Below are positions 45,431-56,449 of a stretch of DNA of 64,000 nucleotides, piece by piece; the stretch's first letter is position 1, and each line of letters begins with the position of its first letter. The DNA lies in the NCBI RefSeq assembly GCF_030546755.1, contig NZ_JAUOPE010000009.1:62001-126000 (forward strand), given 5' to 3'. A model generated the notes under the pieces. The model was not told the DNA's origin, made no database searches, and was given only the letters and a program-made list of their open reading frames with translations. This DNA is from Colwellia sp. 1_MG-2023 (GTDB taxonomy: Bacteria; Pseudomonadota; Gammaproteobacteria; Enterobacterales; Alteromonadaceae). Position numbers and translations under genes: made by a program.

Positions 45431-46801
45431 CTAACCTGACTCTTTCTGCCAGTGAACCATAATTTTCTGTTGATGTTTATTTTCACTAAATGGCTGACAA
45501 ACAAAATAGCCCACCACGGCAGCTAATTCATTATTGATAAATAACAACGGAAGACGTTTGCGCTGCCAAGGCGGAATGGTTAATTCTTGTAGCACTTTTT
45601 TTAATGGTCGACTTTGTTGCCGATAATCAGGTAAGCACTTAGGATTGTCATGCTCAAAGGCAATTGACAAGGAATGAATTGTTTCAGGTAATGATAGGGT
45701 TAATGCCTTTTCTTGCTTTTCATTAATATGTTTTTCATTCGAAGTAACAAAAACACAGCCTAAATTGTCTGGCATTGTTATCACATAATCGCCATCAATA
45801 AGGGCGAGATCACAATCATATCGCCAATCTGTAACAGAGTGGTAATCTTGGGTTAAATACAGTTTATCTTGAAAGCGCCTTAACCAAATATCCCCCAACT
45901 TCACGGCAGGATTTTTATCTTTTCCTGCTTCAGTTAATTGTTGATAAAGTTGTAGCAATTGTTGCTGACTTGGCATTAAGGCTTGATGTTGTTGAATAAA
46001 ATACCGAATTACCTGATTAAATCTAGCTTGTGATAACAATAATAACGCGGCAATCGATAACACGCGTTGCTCAACTAAACACTGAGTTAAATCTTGCGCG
46101 GCAACTTCATCTAGAATACGTTGCGCCTCTTGGCAGTGTTGTGCGCTTCGCGTCACAGTGTCATTAAAATTAGGCCAGCGTGCTTTTAACTGCGGCAATA
46201 TCTCTTTGCGTAAAAAATTACGATCAAAACGAGTATCAGCATTGGATTCATCTTCAAGCCATGCTAACTGATGTTCTTGAGCATATTGAACAATGTTTTC
46301 TCTAGAAATTGGTAATAGCGGTCTTAATAGTTTCTGCTCTGAATTGGCAAGTTTCGATTCACTAGCCATCGCTGACAACCCTTTTAAACCAGAGCCTCGT
46401 TTTAAAGCGAGAAAAAAGGTTTCCACTTGATCGTCTTGATGATGTCCCGTCACAATCACGGCATTATTTGGGCTCAAGTCAGCTAAGGCTTGATAACGTT
46501 CATCCCGTGCTTGGGCTTCTAAGCTTGTTCGTGGTTTGTCAATAATATTGACGTTTATGGTTTTGAAATCAATTTTGAATAACTGACATTGCTGTTTCGC
46601 GAATTGCTGCCAAAGCTCTGCCGACTGACTTAAGCCATGGTTCACGTGAATAGCTATGACCTTTTGTTTCAGCACATTATTTTGTTTTAACTGAGCAACG
46701 GCGTGTAACAATACTTGCGAGTCAACACCACCGCTATAGGCGATAACTATAGGAGCATCAGGGTATTGATTAAAAAAGGCTGTCAGTGTAGATAAAATCA
46801 T
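45431..46801 (-). CDS. tilS: tRNA(Ile)-lysidine synthase
   Basis: Converts C34 of tRNA-Ile(CAU) to lysidine so that it reads AUA. The N-terminal PP-loop IVIAYSGGVDSQVLLHAVAQ, then HVNHGLS, TGHHQDDQVETFFLALKRGSGLKGL and the RPLLPISRENIV segment identify it. A long C-terminal domain follows. The frame reaches TTG at 46816, but the ATG at 46801 is preferred (456 aa). It follows accA by about 87 bp, the E. coli accA-tilS order. Confidence 0.93.
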   Translation of the reverse strand: MILSTLTAFFNQYPDAPIVIAYSGGVDSQVLLHAVAQLKQNNVLKQKVIAIHVNHGLSQSAELWQQFAKQQCQLFKIDFKTINVNIIDKPRTSLEAQARDERYQALADLSPNNAVIVTGHHQDDQVETFFLALKRGSGLKGLSAMASESKLANSEQKLLRPLLPISRENIVQYAQEHQLAWLEDESNADTRFDRNFLRKEILPQLKARWPNFNDTVTRSAQHCQEAQRILDEVAAQDLTQCLVEQRVLSIAALLLLSQARFNQVIRYFIQQHQALMPSQQQLLQLYQQLTEAGKDKNPAVKLGDIWLRRFQDKLYLTQDYHSVTDWRYDCDLALIDGDYVITMPDNLGCVFVTSNEKHINEKQEKALTLSLPETIHSLSIAFEHDNPKCLPDYRQQSRPLKKVLQELTIPPWQRKRLPLLFINNELAAVVGYFVCQPFSENKHQQKIMVHWQKESG

Positions 46802-46888
46802 AACGTTGCAGGTCAAGTAACCATTCGAGAAGATGTTGCTAATCGAACATTTGCTTGACCTACATTTAAACGGTTAATAATGCAAAAA

Positions 46889-47845
46889 TTAACAATAGCC
46901 AAACGACATTAAACGTTCATAACGTTTTTCAATTAATTCGTCTTTTGATAAACCTTCAAGCTCCGATAAGTCTTTTTTGATCGCTTGCTTTAAAAAGGCT
47001 GCCATTTCATCCATATCACGATGAGCGCCACCTAACGGTTCTTCAACGATATTGTTAATAAGATCTAACTCTTTAATACGAGCAGCAGTAATACCCATCG
47101 CTTCAGCAGCAGTTGATGCTTTTTCAGCTGTTTTCCATAAAATGGATGCACAACCTTCAGGAGAAATAACCGAATAAGTCGAGTATTGTAGCATATTCAC
47201 GCGATCACCTACGCCAATGGCTAAGGCACCACCAGAACCACCTTCACCAATGACCGTACAAATAATCGGTACATTCAAACGCGCCATCACTTTTAAATTA
47301 GTCGCGATCGCTTCACTTTGACCACGCTCTTCTGCTCCAATACCTGGATATGCACCTGGCGTGTCAATAAAGGTAATGATTGGCATATTAAAACGTTCGG
47401 CCATTTCCATTAAACGAAGCGCTTTACGATAACCTTCAGGGCGAGGCATACCAAAATTACGTTTTACTTTTTCAGACGTAGAACGACCTTTTTGATGACC
47501 AATAACCATGACCGGTTTGCCATCTAATCGCGCTGTACCACCAATAATGGCATTATCATTTGCATAAGCACGATCACCACATAATTCGTCAAAGTCGGTA
47601 AAAATTCGCGGTAAATAATCAAGTGTATAAGGACGCTGAGGATGACGAGCCACGCGCGCTGTTTGCCACGGATCTAAACTCGCAAAGATTTTTTGTGTTT
47701 GAATTTTATTTTTTTCACGTAATTGCGTAATTTGTTCTTCAAGATCAAGGTTTAACTCCTGACCATTGTTCACCAATTGCAATTCTTCAATTTTGGCTTC
47801 AAGTTCCGCAATTGGTTGCTCAAAGTCTAAAAAATTTAATGACAT
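46889..47845 (-). CDS. accA: Acetyl-CoA carboxylase carboxyltransferase subunit alpha
   Basis: Part of the carboxyltransferase that makes malonyl-CoA for fatty-acid synthesis. 318 residues: [18 protein letters not shown] opening, [45 protein letters not shown], and the catalytic-region [18 protein letters not shown]. AccD is elsewhere. It lies 76 bp after dnaE, the standard dnaE-accA order. Confidence 0.97.
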   Translation of the reverse strand: MSLNFLDFEQPIAELEAKIEELQLVNNGQELNLDLEEQITQLREKNKIQTQKIFASLDPWQTARVARHPQRPYTLDYLPRIFTDFDELCGDRAYANDNAIIGGTARLDGKPVMVIGHQKGRSTSEKVKRNFGMPRPEGYRKALRLMEMAERFNMPIITFIDTPGAYPGIGAEERGQSEAIATNLKVMARLNVPIICTVIGEGGSGGALAIGVGDRVNMLQYSTYSVISPEGCASILWKTAEKASTAAEAMGITAARIKELDLINNIVEEPLGGAHRDMDEMAAFLKQAIKKDLSELEGLSKDELIEKRYERLMSFGYC

Positions 47846-47921
47846 ATGTTTTACTTACCTATGTTCTGTTGTACTTATATTTTACGCTAACAATGCTAAA
47901 TTTTTAAAAGCTTAGCACTAT

Positions 47922-50900
47922 CTATTTAAATTTTAAGGCAATATTATCTTCACCCAACAAAATATTTAATTGATGCAATAAGGCATCTGCTGGGGTAACT
48001 CGCCATTGTACGCCCAATTCTAGCATAGCTTGTGCTTCATCTCTTTGATAAAAAACACGTACCGGACAAGTTCCATCTTTATAAGGCGTTAGCACTTGCG
48101 TTAATGCTTCAATAAAGTTGTCTGAAATAGCATTTCGATCAACCTGTAAATCTAACGAAGTTACATAATTTTCACGGGCATCGGCAATTGTCATGATATC
48201 TCGGCCGGTCATTGTAAGGCCTCCGGAGTAATCATCAAAGCTGACCTGTCCACTACAGACTAAAATTGCATCAGAAACGAGTAAATCTGCAAAAGTATCA
48301 TAATCATCAGGGAACAACCTAACGTCCATGCGAGCACTTTTATCATCAAGCGTTACTAAGGCCCAACGACGCCCTCGTTTGTTTACTAATACTCTAACGC
48401 CAAGTACTAAACCAACCGCTGTAGCCGTTCTATCCTTGCCCGTTGGTTGCATGCCAACCAATCTGGCAGAAGCATATTTTTTAATTTCAGTTAAATAACG
48501 ATTTATCGGATGACCTGTTAGATATAAACCGAGGGTTTCTTTTTCGCCATCAAGCCACACTTCTTCTTGCCACATAGGCACATCTTTAAAGGCTTGTCGT
48601 GTATCTTCTGGCTCTTCATTAATCAAGCCAAATAAATCGTCTTGCCCTAACGATTGTGCTTTAGCGTGTTGTTCAGCAGCTTTAATGGCGTCAGGTAAAG
48701 TTTCAAATAACGCCGCACGATGCGGGCCTTCTTTACCATTTGGGTTCACTTTAGGGCCTAGCGCGTCCATCGCTCCTGATTTAATTAATCGTTCTAACAC
48801 GCGCTTATTGGTTTTCTTTAAATCAAGTCGCGCACAAAAATCAAATAAATCAACAAAATCACCACCGGCTTCTCGTGCAGCAATAATGGCTTCAATAGGA
48901 CCTTCACCAACCCCTTTTACCGCACCAATCCCATAAACGATTTGATTATCATCATTGACAGTAAATTTATACTGACCGCTATTCACATCTGGCGGCAGTA
49001 AATCAATGCCCATGTTTTTACATTCATCAACCAAAGTGACAATTTTATCGGTATTATCCATATCGGCAGACATAACCGCCGCCATAAATGGTGCAGGATA
49101 ATGCGCTTTCATCCACAATGTTTGATATGACACTAAAGCATATGCGGCTGAGTGAGATTTGTTAAAACCGTAACCTGCAAACTTTTCTACTAAATCGAAA
49201 ATTTTCATTGCAAGTTCGCCATCAACACCACGATTGATAGCACCTTGTTCAAAACCCGCACGCTGCTTAGCCATTTCTTCGGGTTTTTTCTTACCCATGG
49301 CACGACGTAACATATCTGCACCGCCAAGCGTATAACCAGCGAGTACCTGAGCAATTTGCATGACTTGCTCTTGATATAAAATAATGCCGTAAGTGGGTTC
49401 TAATATGGGTTTTAAATCTTCGTGTTGCCAGGTTGAATCAGGATAACTCACCTCTTCACGACCATGTTTACGTTCGATAAAGTTATCAACCATCCCTGAT
49501 TGTAATGGACCAGGGCGAAACAGTGCTACTAAGGCGATAATATCTTCAAAACAATCGGGTTTAAGCTTATCAATGAGTGACTTCATGCCACTTGATTCAA
49601 GCTGGAAAACGGCTGTAGTTTCCGATTTTAATAACAATGAAAATGACTTTTTATCATCAAGTGGAATAGAGGCAATATCGATTGGCTCTTTGCCGGCTTT
49701 TAACAGTTTGCTATCAGCCATTTCGATGGCCCATTGCAAAATAGTTAAGGTACGTAAACCTAGAAAATCGAATTTAACTAAGCCGGCATCTTCAACATCA
49801 TTTTTATCAAATTGAGTAACGGGGTTTTTGCCTTCATCGTCACAATATAAAGGCGCAAAATCAGTAATTGTGGTTGGAGAAATGACCACACCACCAGCAT
49901 GTTTACCGGCATTTCTGGTTGTGCCTTCAAGAATGCGGCACATATCAATTAAATCTTTTACTTCGCTGTCTTGTGCATATGCTTCAGGCAGTTTTGGCTC
50001 TGCTTCAAAAGCCTTCGCTAATGTCATACCGGGATCAGGCGGTACTAATTTTGAAATACGATCGACAAAACCATAAGGATGACCTAACACACGACCCACA
50101 TCTCGAATAACCGCTTTTGCAGCCATGGTGCCAAAAGTGATGATTTGAGATACCGCATCTCGGCCATAAAGCTCGGCGGTATGATCGATAACTTCATCTC
50201 GTCGATCCATACAAAAGTCAACGTCGAAATCAGGCATTGATACCCGTTCAGGATTCAAAAAGCGTTCGAAAAGTAAGTCATATTCAAGTGGATCTAAATC
50301 GGTAATTTTTTGCGCGTAAGCAACTAAAGATCCAGCACCTGAACCACGGCCTGGGCCTACTGGAATATTATTGTCTTTACTCCATTGGATAAATTCCATT
50401 ACGATCAAGAAATATCCCGGAAACCCCATATTATTGATAACATCTAATTCTATTTTTAAACGTTCATCATAAGGTTTTCTTTTTTCTGCAAAATCAGGTG
50501 AATCTTTATCAAATAAAAACTCAAGGCGCTCTTGTAAACCTTCTTCAGAAACTTTAACTAAGTAATCTTCTATCGATAAGCCTTCGGTTGGAAAGTCAGG
50601 TAAAACATATTCGCCAAGCGTGACTGTAACGTTGCAGCGTTTAGCAATTTCAATGGTGTTTTCAATAGCTTCTGGAATATCTTGAAACTGCTCAATCATT
50701 TCCTCTTCTGTGCGAAGGTATTGCTCAGGACTATATTTTTTAGGTCGGCGTTTATCATCTAAAGTGAAACCATCATGAATGGCAACTCGGATCTCATGGG
50801 CGTCAAATAAATCAGCAGAAAGAAACACTACTTCATTCGTTGCCACCACAGGTAATTGTTTATTCTGTGCAAGTTCAACCGCTAAATGCAGGTAATTTTC

Positions 50901-51482
50901 TTCATTTTCGCGCCCGGTTCTAATTAATTCTAAATAAAAATGATCCGGAAAGTATTGCTGATAAAAAGCGACCATTTTATTAACCAGATCATGATTACCT
51001 TTCAATAGCGCAAGACCGATATCCCCTTCTCGGCCGCCAGATAATAAAATTAAGCCTTCGGCGTATTCAATTAACCAGTTTTTGTCAATGACCGCTTTAC
51101 CTTGGATATGTCCTCGTAAATACGCTTTCGACATGATTTCTGTTAAATTTTTATAGCCTTTATTATTGGTAGCTATTAGCACTAAACGGGATAATTCATC
51201 GCCAAGTTCGTCACTTTTCACCCAAAAATCACTACCAATAATTGGTTTCAAACCGGCGCCATGTGCAGCATGGTAAAACTTAACCAGACCACACATATTC
51301 GTTTGATCAGTTAATGCGATGGCTGGCATTTTATGTTCTGCCGCTTTTGCAACGATTGGCTTAACTTTATTTAGCCCATCACACATCGAAAAATCGCTGT
51401 GCACACGAAGATGAACAAACTTAGGAGCTTGCTCGATGATAGTTTCTTCGGACTCTACAGACTGGTTTTCTAATTCGGACAT
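47922..51482 (-). CDS. dnaE: DNA polymerase III subunit alpha
   Basis: Replicative polymerase. 1186 residues, slightly longer than the 1160 of E. coli because of an N-terminal [15 protein letters not shown] extension before [16 protein letters not shown] (PHP domain). Catalytic carboxylates are in [39 protein letters not shown] and [14 protein letters not shown] are family hallmarks. An OB fold and C-terminal tau-binding region follow. It lies between rnhB and accA. Confidence 0.97.
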   Translation of the reverse strand: MSELENQSVESEETIIEQAPKFVHLRVHSDFSMCDGLNKVKPIVAKAAEHKMPAIALTDQTNMCGLVKFYHAAHGAGLKPIIGSDFWVKSDELGDELSRLVLIATNNKGYKNLTEIMSKAYLRGHIQGKAVIDKNWLIEYAEGLILLSGGREGDIGLALLKGNHDLVNKMVAFYQQYFPDHFYLELIRTGRENEENYLHLAVELAQNKQLPVVATNEVVFLSADLFDAHEIRVAIHDGFTLDDKRRPKKYSPEQYLRTEEEMIEQFQDIPEAIENTIEIAKRCNVTVTLGEYVLPDFPTEGLSIEDYLVKVSEEGLQERLEFLFDKDSPDFAEKRKPYDERLKIELDVINNMGFPGYFLIVMEFIQWSKDNNIPVGPGRGSGAGSLVAYAQKITDLDPLEYDLLFERFLNPERVSMPDFDVDFCMDRRDEVIDHTAELYGRDAVSQIITFGTMAAKAVIRDVGRVLGHPYGFVDRISKLVPPDPGMTLAKAFEAEPKLPEAYAQDSEVKDLIDMCRILEGTTRNAGKHAGGVVISPTTITDFAPLYCDDEGKNPVTQFDKNDVEDAGLVKFDFLGLRTLTILQWAIEMADSKLLKAGKEPIDIASIPLDDKKSFSLLLKSETTAVFQLESSGMKSLIDKLKPDCFEDIIALVALFRPGPLQSGMVDNFIERKHGREEVSYPDSTWQHEDLKPILEPTYGIILYQEQVMQIAQVLAGYTLGGADMLRRAMGKKKPEEMAKQRAGFEQGAINRGVDGELAMKIFDLVEKFAGYGFNKSHSAAYALVSYQTLWMKAHYPAPFMAAVMSADMDNTDKIVTLVDECKNMGIDLLPPDVNSGQYKFTVNDDNQIVYGIGAVKGVGEGPIEAIIAAREAGGDFVDLFDFCARLDLKKTNKRVLERLIKSGAMDALGPKVNPNGKEGPHRAALFETLPDAIKAAEQHAKAQSLGQDDLFGLINEEPEDTRQAFKDVPMWQEEVWLDGEKETLGLYLTGHPINRYLTEIKKYASARLVGMQPTGKDRTATAVGLVLGVRVLVNKRGRRWALVTLDDKSARMDVRLFPDDYDTFADLLVSDAILVCSGQVSFDDYSGGLTMTGRDIMTIADARENYVTSLDLQVDRNAISDNFIEALTQVLTPYKDGTCPVRVFYQRDEAQAMLELGVQWRVTPADALLHQLNILLGEDNIALKFK

Positions 51483-51510
51483 TTTATGATTCTACGGCGC
51501 TATATTTTTA

Positions 51511-52143
51511 TTAGGAATTATTAGCGATAACGGCAGCTACGGGTTTAAAACTTTTTCGATAACAGTCTAACACACCAAATTCAATAATCTTCTCTAAATG
51601 TGCTTTTGTTGGGTAACCTTTATGTTGGGCAAACCCATACTGGGGATAACACTTATCTAGCGCTATCATTTCGTCATCTCGGGCAACTTTCGCGATAATC
51701 GATGCGGCACTGATCTCTGCTACTCTCGCATCGCCTTTGATCACAGACTGACTAGCAATTTGGCCATTGTCATGATGAAAACTTGGCGAACGATTACCAT
51801 CAACTAACACATAATCAGGTTCTATTGATAATCCTTGTACCGCACGTTGCATCGCTAACATAGTGGCATGTAAAATATTTAAGGTATCAATTTCTTCAGG
51901 TGTTGCTCGTGCAATAGACCAAGCAAGGGCTTTTTCTTTGATTTCTGTTGATAACGCTTGGCGTTTTTTTTCTGACAGTTTCTTAGAATCCATTAAGCCA
52001 TCAATAGGATTATCGGGATCGAGAATAACCGCAGCCGTTACAACATCCCCCACTAACGGCCCTCTACCTACTTCATCTACACCAGCAATGCAGTAGGCAA
52101 TTGGATATTCAAAAGGTGCAAATTCAGTTTTTACTTTAGTCAT
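51511..52143 (-). CDS. rnhB: Ribonuclease HII
   Basis: Cleaves RNA in RNA/DNA hybrids and at single ribonucleotides. 210 residues: [22 protein letters not shown] gives the DEXGRG motif, and [21 protein letters not shown] and [18 protein letters not shown] follow. The ATG is 6 bp after the lpxB stop. lpxB-rnhB-dnaE is the common order. Confidence 0.96.
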   Translation of the reverse strand: MTKVKTEFAPFEYPIAYCIAGVDEVGRGPLVGDVVTAAVILDPDNPIDGLMDSKKLSEKKRQALSTEIKEKALAWSIARATPEEIDTLNILHATMLAMQRAVQGLSIEPDYVLVDGNRSPSFHHDNGQIASQSVIKGDARVAEISAASIIAKVARDDEMIALDKCYPQYGFAQHKGYPTKAHLEKIIEFGVLDCYRKSFKPVAAVIANNS

Positions 52144-52149
52144 TGACCG

Positions 52150-53355
52150 TTACTCGGTAACTTTTTGTATAACAGGAGAGAAATTTTCAGGTAGCAAGCG
52201 AATAACAGCATCAGCAGATTCTTCACTGGCATTTTGCTTTAAGCTTTGATGAATAGTCATAAAAGCTTGATCAAGGGCTGATTGATCTTGATATAACCTT
52301 TCTTTCACTAAAGGTAAGATTTTTTCAACACAAACATCTTGTTGTAATAACTCAGGAACAAGCGTTTTATTCGCTAACAAATTAGGTAATGAGAACCACT
52401 GTAGCTTGACCATTAATTTGGCAATGATATAGGTGATAACGTTAAATTTATAACAGATAATCATCGGCCGTTTTATTAATGCCGCTTCAAGAGTAACCGT
52501 TCCAGAAGCAGTTAATAAACAATCACTCGCCGCCATGACTTGTTGGGTTTTATTTATGATCACTTGGACAGGTAAATCTGGAGCAATTTCACGTTTAAGT
52601 TGATTAAACTGCGCGGCTCTTTTATCACTGATCATAGGTGCCACGAAAATCAGTGAATCATCTTCAGTAAATAATTGCTGCGCCGTTTGTAAAAAAGGGG
52701 CGACTAATCGCGATAGTTCACCACCTCGACTTCCCGGCATCAAAGCAAGTATTTTACTTTTTTGTGGAAGTGACAGTTCAGTTCTTGCAGTAGTTTTATC
52801 GGATATTAGTGGAATATCATCCGCTAACGGATGCCCAACAAACGTACAAGGTACCTTGTGCTGATCATAAAAGCTTTTTTCAAACGGTAGTAACGACAGC
52901 ACCATATTCGTGGCTTTGGCTATATTGAAGATGCGTTTTTGTCGCCATGCCCAAACGCTTGGACTGACATAATGAACGGTTTTGATCCCTTGCACTTTTA
53001 ATGGTAACTCTACACGTAAATTAAAATCGGGTGCATCAATACCAATAAAGACATCAGGCCGGTTGGCAGAGAAATGTTCTACAAGAGTATCTTTAACATG
53101 AAAGAGGCGTCTTAAACGTCCTAATACTTCAAAGATCCCCATCACGGAGAGCTCTTCCATATCAAACAAACTTTCAAAACCAAGTGCCAACATTTTCGGT
53201 CCGCCAATGCCAATAAACTTAGCATCAGGGAATCTTTTTAAAAGGGAGGTCATCAGACCTGCGCCTAAGGTATCACCAGAGTGTTCGCCTACAACAATGG
53301 CAAACACAGGTGATTGAGCAACAGGTGCTTTTTTTGCAATGTCTGAATTCATCAT
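52150..53355 (-). CDS. lpxB: Lipid-A-disaccharide synthase
   Basis: Joins UDP-2,3-diacylglucosamine and lipid X to form the lipid A disaccharide at the inner membrane. 401 residues: FAIVVGEHSGDTLGAGLM opens the fold, followed by FIGIDAPDFNLRVE, YVSPSVWAWR, LALMPGSRGGEL and ASGTVTLEAALIKRPMII. It starts 8 bp after lpxA. Confidence 0.96.
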   Translation of the reverse strand: MMNSDIAKKAPVAQSPVFAIVVGEHSGDTLGAGLMTSLLKRFPDAKFIGIGGPKMLALGFESLFDMEELSVMGIFEVLGRLRRLFHVKDTLVEHFSANRPDVFIGIDAPDFNLRVELPLKVQGIKTVHYVSPSVWAWRQKRIFNIAKATNMVLSLLPFEKSFYDQHKVPCTFVGHPLADDIPLISDKTTARTELSLPQKSKILALMPGSRGGELSRLVAPFLQTAQQLFTEDDSLIFVAPMISDKRAAQFNQLKREIAPDLPVQVIINKTQQVMAASDCLLTASGTVTLEAALIKRPMIICYKFNVITYIIAKLMVKLQWFSLPNLLANKTLVPELLQQDVCVEKILPLVKERLYQDQSALDQAFMTIHQSLKQNASEESADAVIRLLPENFSPVIQKVTE

Positions 53356-53363
53356 TCAGACGC

Positions 53364-54134
53364 TTAACGGATTATTCCGCGCTGCGAAGATGCAATGAAG
53401 TCGGTGAATAATTGCAGCTCTTGACTAGTTTCCAGCCCTTCTTTTATCTCTTTCAGTGCTGCTTCAACCGTTAAACCTTGACGATAAACTTTACGATAGG
53501 CTTGTTTAATACTGCGAATAGTTTCAGGGGTAAAGCCTCTGCGTTTTAAACCTTCAGCATTTAAGCCAAAAGGTTTTGCTGCATTACCAGAAGCCATAAC
53601 GTAGGGTGGCACATCTTTTAATATCAATGAGGTAGCAGCAACAAAGCTGTGAGCTCCAATATGACAAAACTGATGTACACCAGACATACCACCTAATATT
53701 GCAAAATCACCAACATGGACATGTCCTGCGATAGAAGCATTATTGGCTAAGATACAATTATTACCCACCATACAATCATGAGCTACATGCGTGTATGCCA
53801 TGAACAAATTATTATTGCCTATTTGGGTAATACCTTGATCTTGTATTGTGCCTCGGTGAATCGTACAAGATTCACGAAAAACATTATTATCACCAATAAT
53901 TAATTCTGTAGGTTCACCTGCATATTTTAAATCTTGGCAATCTTCACCAATAGAAGCGAACTGAAAAATGCGATTACCTTTGCCTATTCGAGTCGGGCCG
54001 TTAATTACCACATTAGCGCTAATATGGCAGTCGTCACCTATCACCACATTTTTACTAATATATGTCCAAGGCCCGATAGTTGCATTGTTGCCAATGACCG
54101 CACCTTCTTCAATGATTGCTTGTTCATGAATCAA
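53364..54134 (-). CDS. lpxA: UDP-N-acetylglucosamine acyltransferase
   Basis: First acylation step of lipid A synthesis. 256 residues of hexapeptide repeats forming a left-handed beta helix (IGNNATIGPWTYIS, VVIGDDCHISANVVI). The catalytic His is in THVAHDCMVGNNC. The start is TTG at 54134, since an in-frame stop lies just upstream and no ATG is available; AGGAG is 9 nt before it. It opens MIHEQAIIEEG, about 6 residues shorter than E. coli LpxA. Confidence 0.94.
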   Translation of the reverse strand: MIHEQAIIEEGAVIGNNATIGPWTYISKNVVIGDDCHISANVVINGPTRIGKGNRIFQFASIGEDCQDLKYAGEPTELIIGDNNVFRESCTIHRGTIQDQGITQIGNNNLFMAYTHVAHDCMVGNNCILANNASIAGHVHVGDFAILGGMSGVHQFCHIGAHSFVAATSLILKDVPPYVMASGNAAKPFGLNAEGLKRRGFTPETIRSIKQAYRKVYRQGLTVEAALKEIKEGLETSQELQLFTDFIASSQRGIIR

Positions 54135-54157
54135 ATGAATTTGCTCCTATAAAGCGA

Positions 54158-54610
54158 TTACAACTTACGACGCGCGCACATTAAATCAGCTGAGCAAACA
54201 ACTTTGCCATCAACTTTTGCTTCACCGTAAAATTTCCACATGCCTCGACGTTCTTTAATAAATTCAACATGTAAATGCATGGTGTCACCCGGTACAACAG
54301 GCTGTTTAAACTTGGCATTATCGATTGACGCAAATAAATACATTTCATCTTCTTCACGGCCTTCAGTAGTTTTAAAGCCGAGAACACCCGTTGCTTGCGC
54401 TAACGCTTCAAGAATTAAAACACCTGGAAAAATAGCGAGCTCAGGGAAGTGCCCCGTAAAAACAGGTTCGTTAAATGTGACATTTTTAATCGCGTGTAAC
54501 CATTTACCGGCTTCGTAATCTAATACACGATCGACAAGTAACATCGGATAACGATGAGGGATTAATGTTTGAATTTCTTGTACATCAATAACGTTTTTTT
54601 GCGATTCCAA
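54158..54610 (-). CDS. fabZ: 3-hydroxyacyl-ACP dehydratase FabZ
   Basis: Dehydrates 3-hydroxyacyl-ACP in fatty-acid elongation. 150 residues: [14 protein letters not shown], then [24 protein letters not shown] with the catalytic His and Glu. The start is TTG at 54610 with AAGGA 7 nt upstream; no in-frame ATG precedes the conserved region. It sits between lpxD and lpxA, so lipid A and fatty-acid enzymes that compete for hydroxyacyl-ACP are co-expressed. Confidence 0.95.
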   Translation of the reverse strand: MESQKNVIDVQEIQTLIPHRYPMLLVDRVLDYEAGKWLHAIKNVTFNEPVFTGHFPELAIFPGVLILEALAQATGVLGFKTTEGREEDEMYLFASIDNAKFKQPVVPGDTMHLHVEFIKERRGMWKFYGEAKVDGKVVCSADLMCARRKL

Positions 54611-54670
54611 ATCACTGTCCTTCTTATTGACTAAGTAGTAACGAAAGTTAACTGCGTATTCAATTTACGA

Positions 54671-55702
54671 CTAACTTTCGCCTTTTAATTGAGATATTTC
54701 TTTTTCTAATGCTTTTATTTTTTTATTAGTGGAGTCTAGTTTACGAATTCTCGCGTTAGTTTTTTGCCACTCTTTATTAGGTTGTGCTGGTAAACCAGAT
54801 GAGTATACCCCACTTTCGGTAATATTTTTAGTCACCATTGCAAAGCCAGTGAAAACACAACCATCCGTAATATTAATATGGCCATTTACGCCAACCATTC
54901 CTGCTAAAGTACAATTTTTTCCAACCACTGTACTGCCGGCAATCACACTACATGCGGCCATAGCAGTATTTTCACCAATAACGACATTATGGGCAATTTG
55001 TATTTGGTTATCTAGAATCACACCATCTTTAATAATGGTATCGTCAAGTGCACCCCGATCAATTGTGGTACTTGCGCCTATTTCAACGTTATTACCAATA
55101 ATAACTGAGCCTAACTGCGGTATTTTAACCCAATTACCTTGATGATTAGCATAACCAAAACCGTCAGAGCCAATAACCGTATTCGCTTGAATTAAGCAGT
55201 TATCACCTATTTCAACGCGGTGATAAACAGAGACATTCGCCCAAAGCGAGGTTTGTTTACCTATTTTCGCCGCTTTGCCAATAAAACAACCAGCACCTAT
55301 CGATACACCTTCGGCTAATTCAACATCAGATTCAATCACTGCATTTGCGCCAATTGAAACATTCGATCCTATAATTGCACTTGCATCGACTACCGCTGTT
55401 GGATGAATATTATTAGCGGTTGGTGGCGTTGTATCTAATAATTGCGCGAGTAAGGCATACCCCATATAGGGATTTTTCATCACTAAGGCATTGGTTTGAC
55501 AATCAGCTAAGCAATCTTCGGTAATGATAACTGCGCTAGCTTTCGTTTGACTTAATTGCTGTTGATATTTCACATTCGACAAAAAGGCGATTTGCCCATC
55601 TTTAGCATTCAATAACGTAGCAATACTTTCAATTAAGCAATTTTCATTACCGTGAACACTAGCGCCTATTTTATCGGCGAGTTCTTTAAGTGTATAACTC
55701 AT
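54671..55702 (-). CDS. lpxD: UDP-3-O-(3-hydroxyacyl)glucosamine N-acyltransferase
   Basis: Third step of lipid A synthesis. 343 residues: an N-terminal uridine-binding domain (SYTLKELADKIGASVHG), then hexapeptide repeats with the catalytic His in QIAHNVVIGENTAMAACSVIAGS, and a C-terminal helix (RKLDSTNKKIKALEKEISQL). The ATG at 55702 is used. A terminator lies between it and the upstream skp gene. Confidence 0.96.
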   Translation of the reverse strand: MSYTLKELADKIGASVHGNENCLIESIATLLNAKDGQIAFLSNVKYQQQLSQTKASAVIITEDCLADCQTNALVMKNPYMGYALLAQLLDTTPPTANNIHPTAVVDASAIIGSNVSIGANAVIESDVELAEGVSIGAGCFIGKAAKIGKQTSLWANVSVYHRVEIGDNCLIQANTVIGSDGFGYANHQGNWVKIPQLGSVIIGNNVEIGASTTIDRGALDDTIIKDGVILDNQIQIAHNVVIGENTAMAACSVIAGSTVVGKNCTLAGMVGVNGHINITDGCVFTGFAMVTKNITESGVYSSGLPAQPNKEWQKTNARIRKLDSTNKKIKALEKEISQLKGES

Positions 55703-55776
55703 CTATAGCGTATTCTTCATTAAGGGATAGGGGCGAACTATAACTAGTTTAAGCTATTAATTATTGAAAAAGAAAT

Positions 55777-55811
55777 AAAAAGATACGTTACCTTAGAAAA
55801 GTAACGTATCT
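55777..55811 (-). terminator. Terminator between skp and lpxD
   Basis: Minus strand: AGATACGTTAC pairs with GTAACGTATCT (11 bp, 9-nt loop), followed by a T5 run. It lies 56-90 bp after the skp stop and 75 bp before lpxD, dividing the envelope cluster. Confidence 0.85.
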
Positions 55812-55866
55812 CTATCAAATAAACTTTTAGCTTAAATAATCAACCTAACATTGAGTAGATTAATTG

Positions 55867-56385
55867 TTATTTAATTTTGCTTACTTGCTCAACAACTTGC
55901 TCAGTAATACTCGTATCAGGTTTTGCAAATACCACTGCTTTTTGCTCAAGAACTAAATCATAGTTACCTTTTGCTGCAATACCATCAATCGCTTGACGAA
56001 CTAAAGCAACAATTTTGTTTGTTTCTTCATTTTGACGCGCGCCAGCTTTTTGCTGTAAATCTTTACCTTTAATTTGGTAGTCTTGGTAAAAAGTCGCAAT
56101 TTTTTTATCTAACTCTTCAATTTCTTTTGCGCTCATCAAAGAAGAATCACGTGTTTTCTTTTCTTGATAATATTTAATATCTTTTTCAAGTTGAGCAAGT
56201 TCAGCTTTAGCATCTTTAAACTCTGCTTCTAAGCTTTGCATAACTGCAGCAGTTTGTGGGATTTTCCCCATCACTTCTTGGAAATTAACTACAGCAATTT
56301 TTTGATCCGCTGCCATTGCTGCACTTGATAATAACGCCCCTGATGCCACTGTTGCTAGCGCAATTGATTTAAATAGTTTTTTCAA
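55867..56385 (-). CDS. skp: Periplasmic chaperone Skp (OmpH)
   Basis: Trimeric periplasmic chaperone for unfolded outer-membrane proteins. 172 residues: signal peptide (KKLFKSIALATVASGALLSSAAMAA), then QKIAVVNFQEVMGKIPQ, and a long charged coiled-coil arm (EAEFKDAKAELAQLEKDIKYYQEK). The start is TTG at 56385 with AGGAG 6-7 nt upstream. It is directly downstream of bamA, the usual bamA-skp-lpxD order. Confidence 0.94.
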   Translation of the reverse strand: MKKLFKSIALATVASGALLSSAAMAADQKIAVVNFQEVMGKIPQTAAVMQSLEAEFKDAKAELAQLEKDIKYYQEKKTRDSSLMSAKEIEELDKKIATFYQDYQIKGKDLQQKAGARQNEETNKIVALVRQAIDGIAAKGNYDLVLEQKAVVFAKPDTSITEQVVEQVSKIK

Positions 56386-56449
56386 TTTCTTCTCCTAACT
56401 TAAAGATATTCTTTACACATTTTTAATTATATTGGGATCGATTTTCCGT

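Noticed and set aside
54729-55142. 137-aa plus-strand frame inside lpxD
   Set aside because: Antisense shadow of the hexapeptide-repeat region, whose periodic codons leave long open frames on the other strand.
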